A stretch of 64,000 bases of DNA from contig NZ_MUNO01000010.1 of the NCBI RefSeq assembly GCF_002001015.1, forward strand, positions 62,001-126,000, read 5' to 3'. The notes beneath the pieces are model-generated. The model did not search any database, had not been told where the DNA came from, and was given only the letters and a program-made list of their open reading frames with translations. Position 1 is the stretch's first letter, and each line of letters starts with the position of its first letter. A program made the translations under genes and the position numbers. The DNA comes from Polaromonas sp. A23 (GTDB lineage: Bacteria > Pseudomonadota > Gammaproteobacteria > Burkholderiales > Burkholderiaceae_C). Positions 25,045 to 36,200 of this stretch are shown one piece after another.

Positions 25045-27210
25045 TTACTGGATACCGGCTGCCGGCGTAACCGAGCTCTCACGCATGATCAACCAACGGT
25101 CATCCACTCGCACCCACTGCAGCGTTTTGGTCACGACGTCACGGTAACTGGCGGACCGATAGGTCTGCCTGAACGTTGTCGATGCATGAGTTGCATCGGT
25201 CTTCGTCACCGACACTTCGCTCACGTCAACCGCAATATCCACCGCGCGCCCCAGAACAGCCTTGCGCTTTTCCCTCCAGGCGTTGCGGTCACTATCTGCG
25301 GACGGCGTAAAACCAGGCGCGTAAAACCCAAGGTAGGCGTCTACATCACGCCGGGACCATGCAGCGCGCCAGCCTTCCAGTGCCCTGTTGAGATCGTCGC
25401 CGCTCGCTGCTTCAGGCAAGGTGCCAGAAGGCGCAGCAGAAACCACGGTCGCCGGTTTGGGAGCTACCGCAACCTGGGATGCAAGAGGCAATGCAGTGGC
25501 CTGACGCGCCGCTTTCTCGCGGGCATTGATCAGAGCCGTCTGTTTCTCAAGAGATTGCTGGGGCTCAGTGCCGCCAGATCTGCTCGAAGGTGCGGCCGGA
25601 GCCGGCGCAGAGCCGGGTGGGGATGCCGGCGCCGTTTCGCCGCCTGGAGAAAATGGTATTCCGCCCGGTGTCAGCACCTCTTGCACGGCACGCTCCCGCG
25701 CATTGAGCAACGCGTTCCGCTTGACCAGCTCCTCAGCACGCAGAAGCAATGCGCCCTTGTCAACCACGTACACCGCTACAGGTTCGGGCGGGCAGTGCTG
25801 CGATGCGTCCTCGCCTTCGTTCCATTGATCCTGTCCAGGAACTGCATCGGTTTCGATTTTTGACAACTCAAGGGCACCGAGCAAGGTACCTAGGCCCGCG
25901 TGCGTCCTGGCGTAAGCAATGTTGAGATCCTGCTCGGCGTTTGCCACCGCGCGCCGCGCCTGGAACAGTTCATTTTCTGTGTCGAGCAAATCCAGCAAAG
26001 TACGCTGGCCAATGTCAAATTGCTGGCGGTAGGCATTGCGCGCCTTCTCGACAGACACCTTGTTCTGATCGAGGTAACCCAGCTGCTCCTTGAGCTTGCG
26101 CGCATCGTTGTACGCAATCAGCAACGTTTGCCGAATATCCCGGCAAGTCTTGTCGCGCAGGTCCTTGGCCACATTGAGCTGTTCGGCAAACTGGCGCTGC
26201 CGCGCCCTGTCGCTCAATCCGTTGAACAGGTTCCAGCTCATGACCACCTCCGCCACAGTGGTGTCGGAACTGCCGGGAATGCCATTGAGATTGTTGCCCT
26301 GATCCCGGCGCAGACGCAGGTCGAAGCGTGGCTGGTAAGCACCGCTACGGGAAGCCAACGCGGCATTGGAAGAGCGCACATTTTCAATCGAAGCGCGCAA
26401 GGCACCGTTGCGCTGCTGTGCCTCTCGCAGGGCAATGGTGGCATCGGTCGGAATATTCTGCGTGAGTGCTGGCGGCAGAGGCATTTCAGCGGCCGGCATC
26501 AAGCCCACGACGCGCTGAAAACGTGCCGTGGTGTCATGCAAATTGGAGGTTTCCGTCAGCAGGTTGGCTTCCGCCAATGCCAACCGTGCGGAAATCTGCT
26601 CCAGATCCACGGCACGTGCCACCCGCGCCTTGACCCGGCGCTCCGTTTGGTTGAAAACCGAACGGTGCTGAACAAAATTCTCCTCAGCGAGGCGCACAAG
26701 TTCCCGATACCGCAGGACGTCGTAATATGCACGGACAGCTTCAAGCGCCACGCTCTCGGACGTATCAAAAAACTCAAAAAGACGCACCAGACGCGCGTGA
26801 TCCAGACGCTTGACGTCGTTGCGCGTGGCAAAACCGTCGTAAAGCAACTGGGTGATGGTTAAGGAAGTTGAGCTTCTGTCGAAGTGGGTGCTCGCAACGG
26901 TCGCAGCATTGCGCCGCTCGACGCCACTGCCAGCGGCCAGATCGACCTTGGGGAAAAATCCCCCTGCACTGACGCCACGCTCGCCATCTGCCGCCTTGAG
27001 GGTATGCCAGCGCGCAAGCACCTCCGGATTGTTCAAAACAGCGTTCTGCACCGCCTCTTTAAGGGCCAGTGGCTTGGTTGCCTGCGCAAAAGAAGGAGCC
27101 GAGACAACCAGAGCGGTACATAGCGCCAGGGAGTGAAGCAAAAAACAGGGGGGATTTGTCATGCGTCGCGCCCGGGCGTTGTGCGCGCAAGGGATATGAG
27201 GAACAGACAT
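25045..27210 (-). CDS. lapE: TolC-family outer-membrane protein (LapE-like) with C-terminal NTF2-like domain
   Basis: A 721-residue protein. Its N-half is a TolC outer-membrane efflux protein, the exit duct of a type I secretion system, with two coiled-coil repeats (PLALKEAVQNAVLNNPEVLA, then NAYRQQFDIGQRTLLDLLDT). A long Ala/Pro/Ser-rich linker follows at about residues 470-600. Residues 603-721 (RALEGWRAAWSRRDVDAYLG, FYAPGF, QTYRSASYRDVVTKTLQWVR) look like an SnoaL/NTF2-like barrel, an uncommon addition to TolC. The start at 27210 is preferred for GAGAG upstream; an internal ATG at 27162 begins directly at the signal peptide (MTNPPCFLLHSLALCTALVV). The gene is divergent from lapG. Confidence 0.85.
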   Translation of the reverse strand: MSVPHIPCAHNARARRMTNPPCFLLHSLALCTALVVSAPSFAQATKPLALKEAVQNAVLNNPEVLARWHTLKAADGERGVSAGGFFPKVDLAAGSGVERRNAATVASTHFDRSSTSLTITQLLYDGFATRNDVKRLDHARLVRLFEFFDTSESVALEAVRAYYDVLRYRELVRLAEENFVQHRSVFNQTERRVKARVARAVDLEQISARLALAEANLLTETSNLHDTTARFQRVVGLMPAAEMPLPPALTQNIPTDATIALREAQQRNGALRASIENVRSSNAALASRSGAYQPRFDLRLRRDQGNNLNGIPGSSDTTVAEVVMSWNLFNGLSDRARQRQFAEQLNVAKDLRDKTCRDIRQTLLIAYNDARKLKEQLGYLDQNKVSVEKARNAYRQQFDIGQRTLLDLLDTENELFQARRAVANAEQDLNIAYARTHAGLGTLLGALELSKIETDAVPGQDQWNEGEDASQHCPPEPVAVYVVDKGALLLRAEELVKRNALLNARERAVQEVLTPGGIPFSPGGETAPASPPGSAPAPAAPSSRSGGTEPQQSLEKQTALINAREKAARQATALPLASQVAVAPKPATVVSAAPSGTLPEAASGDDLNRALEGWRAAWSRRDVDAYLGFYAPGFTPSADSDRNAWREKRKAVLGRAVDIAVDVSEVSVTKTDATHASTTFRQTYRSASYRDVVTKTLQWVRVDDRWLIMRESSVTPAAGIQ

Positions 27211-27410
27211 AGGCTCTCGCAAGCTCATGCGACCAACAGTGTGGCCGTTACACTGCGAAAGCATGGGACACGGGCAATCGACGCCGCCATCGACAGAGCA
27301 AAGCTTTTTGGTGGCTTTTCGGACATCTTTTTACTCTCGCTGCGGGGAAACCCAGCTGTACATATCGGCACGGGAGGCGTCAACTGCTGATCTGACCTGT
27401 TGAAATTATT

Positions 27411-27482
27411 CGAATTCAGGTTAACAAATCACAGGTAGTTACTGTTTTATATAGACATTTTCATGTTAACGCAGGGAATTCG
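27411..27482. promoter_or_regulatory. lapE/lapG divergent control region with large imperfect inverted repeat
   Basis: The 326-bp gap 27211-27536 has no gene. Its AT-rich middle carries CGAATTCAGGTTAAC (27411-27425) and GTTAACGCAGGGAATTCG (27465-27482), that is, GAATTC and GTTAAC words mirrored about a centre near 27447. TGTTTTATATAGAC between the arms could supply a -10 (TATAAT-like on either strand). It is a likely double operator for a regulator of the adhesion genes; the regulator is unknown. Confidence 0.4.
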
Positions 27483-27536
27483 GAAGAGCAATTAATATCC
27501 CGGGGCAAATCCGCCATTGCGGCAAAAACGAAACAC

Positions 27537-28199
27537 TTGAAGCACTTTTCAAAGGCCTTCCTGGTCGCTCTGTTGGTCTTCGTTGGTGCACTCAAGGTCG
27601 CCGCGGTTGATTTTGACCGGATGCAAGCCGTCCTGGCACAGCGCTTTGGTCCGGCAAGCCAAGGCTCTTTTCGCGACTGGCAAAAGCTACTTCAGGACAA
27701 CGCCGATCAAGCGGCTCCTGCCAAGCTCCGGCAAGTCAACGACTTCTTCAATCGCCAAGTCAAGTTCCGGGATGACCAGTCGGTCTGGGGACAAAGCGAC
27801 TACTGGGCCACCCCCATGGAAACCCTGGGCCGAGGCGCTGGCGATTGCGAGGATTTTGCAATTGCAAAGTACTTCACCCTGCTGCTGCTCAACGTTCCCG
27901 ACGAAAAATTGCGCCTGATCTATGTACAGGCCCGTCTTGGCGGGGCCAACAGCAGCATCACGCAAGCTCATATGGTCCTGGCCTATTACACGGCTCCGGA
28001 TGTAGAACCCCTGATTCTCGACAACCTGATCAATGACCTGCAGCCCGCTTCACGCCGCGCAGACCTTCAGCCTGTTTTCAGCTTTAACAGCCAGGGGCTC
28101 TGGCAGGGGGCCTCAGGCGCCCGGGGGGCCGGAGGACCTGCCAATCTGTCGCGCTGGCAGGAGTTGCTCAGACGCGCGCGTGCCGAAGGCTTTGATTGA
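27537..28199 (+). CDS. lapG: Periplasmic cysteine protease LapG
   Basis: This 220-residue bacterial transglutaminase-like cysteine proteinase (PF06035) cleaves the retention module of LapA-type adhesins and so releases cells from surfaces. The triad is visible: Cys104 in GAGDCEDFAIAKYF, His145 in TQAHMVLAYY and Asp162 in LILDNLIND. The His-Asp spacing of 17 matches Pseudomonas LapG as I recall it. The start is TTG at 27537, giving a signal peptide (KHFSKAFLVALLVFVGALKV). No upstream ATG gives a signal sequence. Its 3' end overlaps open frame leading to lapD, and the two genes are surely one operon. Known LapG proteins need calcium. Confidence 0.92.
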   Translation: MKHFSKAFLVALLVFVGALKVAAVDFDRMQAVLAQRFGPASQGSFRDWQKLLQDNADQAAPAKLRQVNDFFNRQVKFRDDQSVWGQSDYWATPMETLGRGAGDCEDFAIAKYFTLLLLNVPDEKLRLIYVQARLGGANSSITQAHMVLAYYTAPDVEPLILDNLINDLQPASRRADLQPVFSFNSQGLWQGASGARGAGGPANLSRWQELLRRARAEGFD

Positions 28200-28246
28200 A
28201 TCCGTTTAGAAACCGCTATAAAGAACCGTTCCGAGGGGAATCTTCC

Positions 28247-30148
28247 ATGTCGATGTACCGCCAAATGTGGCTTGCAATCATTCTCAGCACCCTGCTGGCG
28301 CTACTGGGCAGCTTGCTTGCGTCCACGTTGAATGCTCGCAACTACCTGTCTGAGCAGCTGAGCTCAAAAAATACCGACAACGCGACTGTACTGGCCTTGG
28401 CACTAAGTCAGCAAAATGCAGACGCTGTCATGGTGGAGCTGACGGTGTCTGCCCTTTTTGACAGCGGCCACTACGAACTGATACGCGTTGCCGATCCGCT
28501 GGGAAAGATCATCGTCGAACGCGTGGCGCCGGTAAAAACTGGCGCAGTTCCGGAGTGGTTCGTCAAGGCACTTCCCCTGGACGCCACGCCCGGGAAGGCG
28601 CAAATCAGCAACGGATGGAATCAGCTCGGCACCCTGACACTCGTCAGCGACAGCCGTTTTGCCCATCTGGCGCTATGGGAAAGTGCTATGCAGCTGGTGA
28701 TCGCACTGAGCCTGTCAGGTTTGGTAGGCGGCATCCTCGGAGTTATGACACTTCGGCGTTTGCATGAGCCATTGCAACGCGTCATCAAACAGGCGACCGA
28801 CATCAGCGAACGTAGATTCGTAGTGATAGATGTTCCGGATGTGCCGGAACTACGCCGGCTCGCAATCGCCATGAACAGCACGGTCACGCGCCTCAAAAGC
28901 ATGTTTGCGGAGGAGGCACAGCGCCTGGAAGTCCTGCGGATTGCGGCCAATTACGACCCCTTGACTGGTCTGGCAAACCGGACTTTCTTCCTGGTTCAAT
29001 TGCTGGACTCTTTAGACCGTGAAGAAGCGGTAGGCAGCACCCTGCTATTGGTCCGCGCTTCGGATCTTTCCAGACTCAATCGGCAACTTGATGCAAGCGC
29101 TGCCAATGCCCTTCTTAAAAGCTTTGCAGAAGCCCTGAATCGTCATGCCGTTCAAACCGACGGCGTAGCGGCTCGCATCGGTGAGTTTGACTTTGCCTTG
29201 CTGGTCCCGGCGAGAGTCGATGCCCGCGAGACGGCAAACGAGTTGCTCTCTTCATTGTCAGCGGACAGCCTGGCTGGTCAACCCCTGAATGTCTGTATCG
29301 GCATGAGCAGGCTCAAGCATGGTCAGGACATGGCAGGACTGATGGCAGAAGCCTCAAGTGCATTGATTGCAGCGGAAACATCAAGCGGCAACTCCATTCG
29401 TGAGGCCACCACCAAAACTGCAATTGAGGACGATGAAAAAACCGTCGAGTTGCTCAAGTCCGCAATCAATGAGGGCCGGGTCCGCCAGTTGCTTGTCCCA
29501 GTTCTGGACATGCAAGGAAAACTTGTCCATCACGAATGCGCCATGGAACTGATGCTTGATGGCACGGAAGTATGGCAACCCGTCAGGCACTTCCTTCAGA
29601 TCGCCGACAAATTCCATCTGCTCCCACTAATGAATCTTTCAGCCATTCGACTCGCATTTGAAAAAATGCGAGTCGACCCCGACCTGCCGGGCCTGGCCGT
29701 GAGCCTGCTGGGAGACACGGTTGACGAAAAGAATTTTCAAGCTCAATTGCTGGAGCTAACAGGGAAAAATCGGGATATTGCCAACCGCCTTTGGCTGGAG
29801 GTGCCCGAAGCAACCGTAGCCCGAAACATCGAAGGGTTCCGTGAGCTGGCAATTTCAATTCGAACCGCTGGAAGCAAGGTTGGCCTCGAAAACTTTGGCC
29901 GCCATTTCAATCAGGTCAGCGCGCTGCATGACTTCGGGCTCGACTTCCTCAAGATCGATTCCAGCCTTGTCCGGGGATTGCAATACAGCACTGACAACCA
30001 GATCTTCCTCCAGAGTCTGTCTGCCATTGCGCACAAAATGGGCACCCTGGTTTTTGCCGAAGGTGTGATTGACCGGGCGGAGCTGGTGGCTCTTGAAAGC
30101 GCGGGGTTCGATGGTGCGTCCGGACCGGCCGTTAGAGAGCCTGGTTGA
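28247..30148 (+). CDS. lapD: c-di-GMP receptor LapD (HAMP, degenerate GGDEF, degenerate EAL)
   Basis: A 633-residue inner-membrane receptor. The first membrane helix is near 5-25 (LAIILSTLLALLGSLLAS), a periplasmic LapD/MoxY-type domain runs to about 150, the second helix (MQLVIALSLSGLVGGILGVM) follows, then HAMP. A GGDEF domain reads RIGEFDF instead of GGDEF (about 310), and an EAL-type domain reads CAMEL instead of EAL (about 430). Both enzymes should be inactive. The C-terminal EAL fold would bind c-di-GMP, as in LapD, which then sequesters LapG through the periplasmic domain. The start at 28247 is set by GAGGGGA; the 17 codons in frame upstream are rejected. It ends DGASGPAVREPG as LapD proteins do. 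Confidence 0.93.
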   Translation: MSMYRQMWLAIILSTLLALLGSLLASTLNARNYLSEQLSSKNTDNATVLALALSQQNADAVMVELTVSALFDSGHYELIRVADPLGKIIVERVAPVKTGAVPEWFVKALPLDATPGKAQISNGWNQLGTLTLVSDSRFAHLALWESAMQLVIALSLSGLVGGILGVMTLRRLHEPLQRVIKQATDISERRFVVIDVPDVPELRRLAIAMNSTVTRLKSMFAEEAQRLEVLRIAANYDPLTGLANRTFFLVQLLDSLDREEAVGSTLLLVRASDLSRLNRQLDASAANALLKSFAEALNRHAVQTDGVAARIGEFDFALLVPARVDARETANELLSSLSADSLAGQPLNVCIGMSRLKHGQDMAGLMAEASSALIAAETSSGNSIREATTKTAIEDDEKTVELLKSAINEGRVRQLLVPVLDMQGKLVHHECAMELMLDGTEVWQPVRHFLQIADKFHLLPLMNLSAIRLAFEKMRVDPDLPGLAVSLLGDTVDEKNFQAQLLELTGKNRDIANRLWLEVPEATVARNIEGFRELAISIRTAGSKVGLENFGRHFNQVSALHDFGLDFLKIDSSLVRGLQYSTDNQIFLQSLSAIAHKMGTLVFAEGVIDRAELVALESAGFDGASGPAVREPG

Positions 30149-30160
30149 AAGTAGTTGCGA

Positions 30161-30195
30161 AACAGCCGTCGAATCTTTCCGATCCGACGACTGTT
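30161..30195. terminator. Hairpin between convergent lapD and adhesin genes
   Basis: AACAGCCGTCG (30161-30171) and CGACGACTGTT (30185-30195) form an 11-bp stem with one mismatch, followed by TTTC on the plus strand and bounded by GTTTC on the minus strand. It lies in the 67-bp gap between two converging genes, so it is a likely bidirectional terminator. Confidence 0.6.
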
Positions 30196-30215
30196 TTCAA
30201 AGCAAGACCACGCGA

Positions 30216-33200
30216 TCAGTCGGTATTGAGTTTTCCCTTCGTCAGCAAGTCCTGAATGACTTGCTGGTCGGTGGTGTAGGCCCCAATCATGTCGATGCCG
30301 GACAGAACAATCCTCTGATCCTCCGCGCCCGTAACCACACCTGACGGTGCGCCGACCGTATGAGGATCCGAAGCAAAACCGCCTGTCGTGCTGATATGAA
30401 CAATCGTGTCGGCCCCTGATTTTTCGAAATGCAGGAAGTTCGCCAGATTGTCTTGCCCCAACAGTGAGCCCGCTGTTTCTCCCACCAGAAGGTCGCGCAG
30501 ATCCAGAACGTCTCCACCCGCGGCACGAGTTGCCAGGTCGAAGTCAGTCACCGTATCGGTAACGGGTGCACCAGCTGTCCCGCCATCGTTAAGTTCCCAG
30601 GCAAAAATGTCAGCACCAGCGCCGCCGGTCAAGGTATCAGCGTCCTGCCCTCCGATCACAAGATCACGGTCCGCTCCGCCGCTGATGATATCGCTGCCGG
30701 CACCACCCTCCAGCCGATCATCCCCTGCCCCACCCGTCAGCGTGTCGATACCGGCATTGCCGAACGCAAAATCTGAATTCGCGGTAAGAGTGGGGGTATT
30801 GTTGCCTCCCGTACCTTCGTAAGCATTCGTGATGCTCACCAGGCTGAGGAACTGATCCACCGTATGAACGCCTTTGGTAGCGCTGATGTCGATCATCGCC
30901 GATTGCGCCGTGGTGATCCCCGTCACGGTCAGGGGGCTGTCGAAGCTCCATGTGGAAATATCTATAAATTGCGTGATACCGGTGCTGGTGGCGGTATGAC
31001 CGCTGTCGTCGCTGACCACCCAGCCACTCTGCAAACCCGACACTGTCAGCGTGTCAAATGCGCGCGCCGTCACATCAAACTGGAAGCTACCTCCGTCGTT
31101 GGCAATACCCACGTCGTGATGGTTGGTCTCGGTTTCCCAGATAGACCGCACTTGTTCGTTGGTCAATACGTTACTGTAAATTCGCAGGTCATCCACACCG
31201 GCATTCAGGTACTTGTCATTAGCGATGTTGCGGGAGAAATCGTTGTTGACGCCATTGGTAAAACCGATGCCGAATACATTGGTAATGGTGCCTTGCAGCC
31301 CTGTCGCTGTAACGGTGTTCTCAAGTACGCCGTCTACCCAAATCTGGGTTTCCCCGGTGGTCGAGTTACGGGTCATTGCAACGAAATGCCAAGTGTCGTC
31401 GGAAATGACGGTGGTACTCTTGGCACCCGCCGTATTGCCCACATTGAGAGCGATATGTCCCGTGTTGTCAATCCACCCCCATTGCGCATCGTTGACCGCA
31501 CTGTTTTGCTCAGAACCAATAACGCTCGGCCGGTTCCAGCCAATATCGGTCCCCCCAAACTGAGCCGCATCGGTTGTGGCGTTTTGAGTTGTCTTGATCC
31601 AGAAGGTGACAGTCGCAGAATTGGTGATTGGATCGAGTTCGGCAGGATCCACCGAGAGCGACGCGCCTTTGCCGTCAAACTGCAAAGCGGTATTCGATGT
31701 CGTGGCATGACCCGTAATCCATGTCGGCGTGGCGTTGCCATTCGTCGTATTGGCATCTGCCAGCGTACCAATAATGTTCCGGTATTCGTTGAGCGCAGGA
31801 ACGCCGAATCCCTCGTCAAACGTCCATTGACCGACTGGCCGCACCTGCAGGATGGGCGCGCTGTCAAGATCGAGAATCGTAGCCGTCCCGACAGCCACTG
31901 AATTGATAACCGGGCCGGAAGAAACGGTGGCCGTGAGTGTAAAAGTCTCCGAACCTTCGATACTGCCATCAGCTGTCGTGGTCGTGCGGACCAGAACACT
32001 GGTTTTACCGGAGGAAATCACCATGGCCCCGGTATAGTTTGCCCAGGTCGTTCCGCCGTTAACTGAATATTGCAAACCTGCGCCGTAGTCAGCACCCGTG
32101 GCCGTACCGTTGGTGGTTTCCAGTGTCACTGTCACATCGTTGGCAGTTTGCGCGCCAAGCCGGATGTCGAACATTGCGTAGTCGCCCTCCACGATGGTGG
32201 TGTCGTTGACCACAGCCATCAATGGGGGATCGCCGGCCGACATGCCTTGCTGGAAGATATGGAAGGTCAGTGTCTGCGAATTTGTCGCTGTCGCGCCATT
32301 GAGGCTCTCGGTGGAGGTCGCCGTAACACCCAGATCCACCCGACCGGAGTAATCTTCCGGGAACATCAAATATGCGGCAGCGAGTGCGCTGTAGGGAATC
32401 GTCACCTGCCCACTGATCGGGCTGTAAGTAGTTGCGCCAGACACGATACGAGATCCCCCCGGCATGTTGGTGATAACAAGGGACAGCGTTTCTGAACCAT
32501 CAGTATCCACCAGGCCGGCCGTAACTTGTCCGGCCAACGAAATGCGTGTGACGGTGCCGTAGTTGGCGCTGAGATAGTTGTCCTGCATGGCGCCTTGGGC
32601 TTCCACCAGGCGAATATCGTCGAAATAACCGCCAACACCGTTGCCACTTTCGGGCGAAGTGGTTTGAATCGTGATCGTATGGCTGCCCGTCGTAGCGAAG
32701 CTGAAGCCTGAGCGCACCGCCTGCCACACAAGGGAGGAGTTGGCAGCGGACGCTGTATACGTGCCAACGACAACACCGTCCACCAGCACCTGGAAGCCGG
32801 TATTGGCAGTCGGCGCTGCATCGGGTGCGTAATTCAAGCTCAATTGATAGACGTGATTGATGTCGGTCACGTTGATGGTTCGTGTAATCGCCGGCGTCTG
32901 GTAGTTCGGGTTGAGTGCCGACACTCCATTAACCGCATTGTCCAGATGCAGAAATACGCGCTGTGCATCGCCACCAGTCGTGCTACCAAGCATGCCCGCT
33001 GCGGTATACAAGGTAGCCGAATTCGAGTTGAGTATCTGGTCTCCGTCCGCATTGAAGTAGAACTGGCTGACCTGCGTTCCCCCTGAAGTACCGACGGTAT
33101 CTGCAACCGCAGGAGTGGTCAGCGACCACCCTTCGATTGCAGCAGTTCCCATGGCATGCGTTGCATTGTTGGTGTCGTCTGAGGTAGCCGTGAGCGCCCC

Positions 33201-36200
33201 GACCGACTCCCAGCTGGTATTGAAAACCTGGGTCAGCGAATTGTTGACCGTCAGGCTTGGCGTGTCTGCGACCGCAGTGACATTGACCGTTGCGACTGTA
33301 CTGGTGCTGTTGGCGCTTGAGTTGTCGGTAGCAAAGAAATTGAAAGTCGTGCTGCCAGCCCAGTGAGTGGTGGGCTGGAAGTACAGCGTCAAACTGCCGC
33401 CAGACGCAGCGTAGGCCGTGCTGGTTGCCACGGCTTGCGTCATTCCCGCATCGGTATACAGCGTGCCGTTGGCCGGAACACTACTCAACGTGAAGGTGCT
33501 GACCGTACCGTTGGGATCGACCGCACTCAGTGTGATGGGAATACCACCGACAGCATCCTCGTTGCCAGTGGAACTTGCCACTGCGGCAATCGGATCGCCG
33601 GAAGTTGCGACATTGACTGTCGCGTTCGCCGTATTGCTGACTGTGACGCCATCAGTGACCGTCACTGTAAAGCTGCGTGCAGTCAAACTCGCCGTCGTAC
33701 TTGCATTGGTAAACGTAATGGCCTGAAGTGCCGTCTGGTAATTCGCCACGCTCGCAGAACCTGAGAGAGTCACGATGTTGTTGTTCGCACCCGAAATCAC
33801 CGCAGTAATGCCGGATGGCAAGCCGCCCACAGCCAGCACATCGCTGGTTTGCCAATTTGTCAGCGTGATCGTTGCGCCGGTCAGATTGGCATTGTCGGCG
33901 TCCGAGATCACATCGTCGAGATCGGCGATCCTGACTGGCGTCGGTGCCGGACCGACACTTCGGATGAAGTAGTTGGAAAAATCCGTACCCGCCGCGTTAC
34001 CGTCGAGGTCAAGCACGGGAGCGTCATTAATTGCAGTCACATTAACGGTTGTGGTCGCAGTACCGCTGTCAACTAGCCCGTCGTTCACTACAACCGTGAT
34101 TGTCCGCGGTGTCGTATTAGGGTTCTCGGATGTACTGGAGTAGGTAATTGCACGCAAAGCCACCTGGTAGTCTGCCACCGTCGCAGCACCAGACAAGGTC
34201 AGGATATTGTTGTTCGGACCGGACAAGGTATAGGTGATACCAGCTGGAATTGACCCGATCGCCAGCACGTCACCAGCCTGCCAGTTGGTCAGCGTAACGG
34301 TGGCACTCGCGAGATTGGTGGCGTCATCCGACAGAGTCATGTCCGAATCGGTGATCTGTACCCCAGTTCCGTTCTCGGTATAGGCGGCTACATAACCGGT
34401 CCCTGCCACACTGCCGTCCAAGTCGAGTATTGGCGCGTCATTAACAGCAGTGATGTTCAGTGTGATCGTGTCCACATCGGTCAAAGTACCACCGGCACCA
34501 GTGTTACCAAGGTCGCTGGTAGTAACGGCCAACGTCACGGTGCCATTGGCATTGGCCGCCGTTGTATAGGTCACGGCGCTTGCGGCAATAAAGCTGTTGA
34601 TATTTGCCTGGGTACCAGTGAGAACCAGGCTGCCGGTACCTGATCCGGCAACCGTCACCCCACCGGCGGAGACCGCACTCAGTGTGCCTGCTGGCACCCC
34701 AAATGTCACTGTCATGGTGCTGCCGCTTGCGTCGGCATCGCTGATGCTGATACCGGTAATAACCGATGCTACGTCCTCAGTGACGGTAATCGAGGCCGGG
34801 GTCGAATTGACTGGCGCATCGTTGATTGCGCTGACCGTCACATTCACCGTAGCGGTTTCCGTCACGCCGCCACTGGTCACGGTGTAGGTAAAGGAGTCGT
34901 TGCCACTGTAGTTGGCGTTGGGGGTATACGTCAGCACACCCGCAGCTGTGAAGCCGACCGTGCCATTGGCGCCCTGCGTCACCGCCGTGACGACTCTTCC
35001 GGCATTTTCAAAAGTATCTGCGGTCGCTCCGCTCGTTCCCGTAATGACATTGAAGCTGAGTGGGGTGTCTTCGGTAGTTGTGACAGCATCATTGGTAATG
35101 TCTGCAACCGCCGCTAGTGTGATGGTCACCGTATCGACATCGGTCAAGGCACCACCGCCCACATTCCCGCCATCATCGGTCGTCATGGTCAGCACAGCAG
35201 CGCCATTGAAATCTGCTGTTGGCACGTAAGTCACTGCGCTCAACCGCGTATTGATGTTAGCCACGGTCCCGGTAAGAGTGACCGTGCTGGTATTGTTGTT
35301 CGTAATGGTGGCGCCGGACCCGGCCACCGTAATGGTGCCGTTGGTCACAGTCAAGGTTACCGTTATCGTTCCGGTATTGCCGTCTGCGGCATCGGAAATC
35401 GACAAGCCAGTGATAGCCCGGTTCGTATCCTCGGTCCCAGCAAACGCCGCAGTCACGGTGTTGACAGGCGCATCGTTGACCGCGGTCACCGTGATCGTGC
35501 CGGTGACGGTAGTACTCAGGTTCCCGGCATTATCTAGCGCCCTGTACGAGAACGTCGGAGCACCGTTGTAATTTGCATTCGGCTTGAAATACAGCGTCAA
35601 ACTTTGGGTTGCCAGCGGCGTCACGGCGATATTGGCGTTCAATACCACCGCTTGCGTCATGGCCGCATCCGTGTAAAGCGTGCCATTGGCAGGCAATACC
35701 GTCACCCTGAAATTGTTGATCGTTCCGTTCGGGTCACTTGCATTAAGCGTGATCGGAATCCCGGCGGGGTCATCCTCATTGCCGGTTGCACTGGCTGCAA
35801 CCGCAACAGGTGCACTAGTGGATCCGTTGATGGTAATTGTCGTATTTGCGGCTGTACTTGCAGTAACTCCATCAGTTACAACAACAGAGACTGTTCGAGT
35901 GCTGTTGTTGGTCGATGTGCTGTCAAATCTCATGGATCTGATGGCTGTCATGTAATTTGCAAGGGTATCGGTTCCGGACAAGGTCAAAACGCCTGTTGTC
36001 GAGTTATAGGCACTCCCGGTAATGCTCGCAGTATTGGTAAACGTCAGGACATCCGTCCCTTGCCTGCCGGTGCCAATCGTGATGGTTGCCCCCGTAAGTG
36101 TTGAGTGATCCAGATCGGTAATAAGAATGTCTGCATCCGCTATAGCAATGGGATTGCTGACGTTGTCGAAGAAAGTAGTGGCATAACCCGTCCCGCTGGC

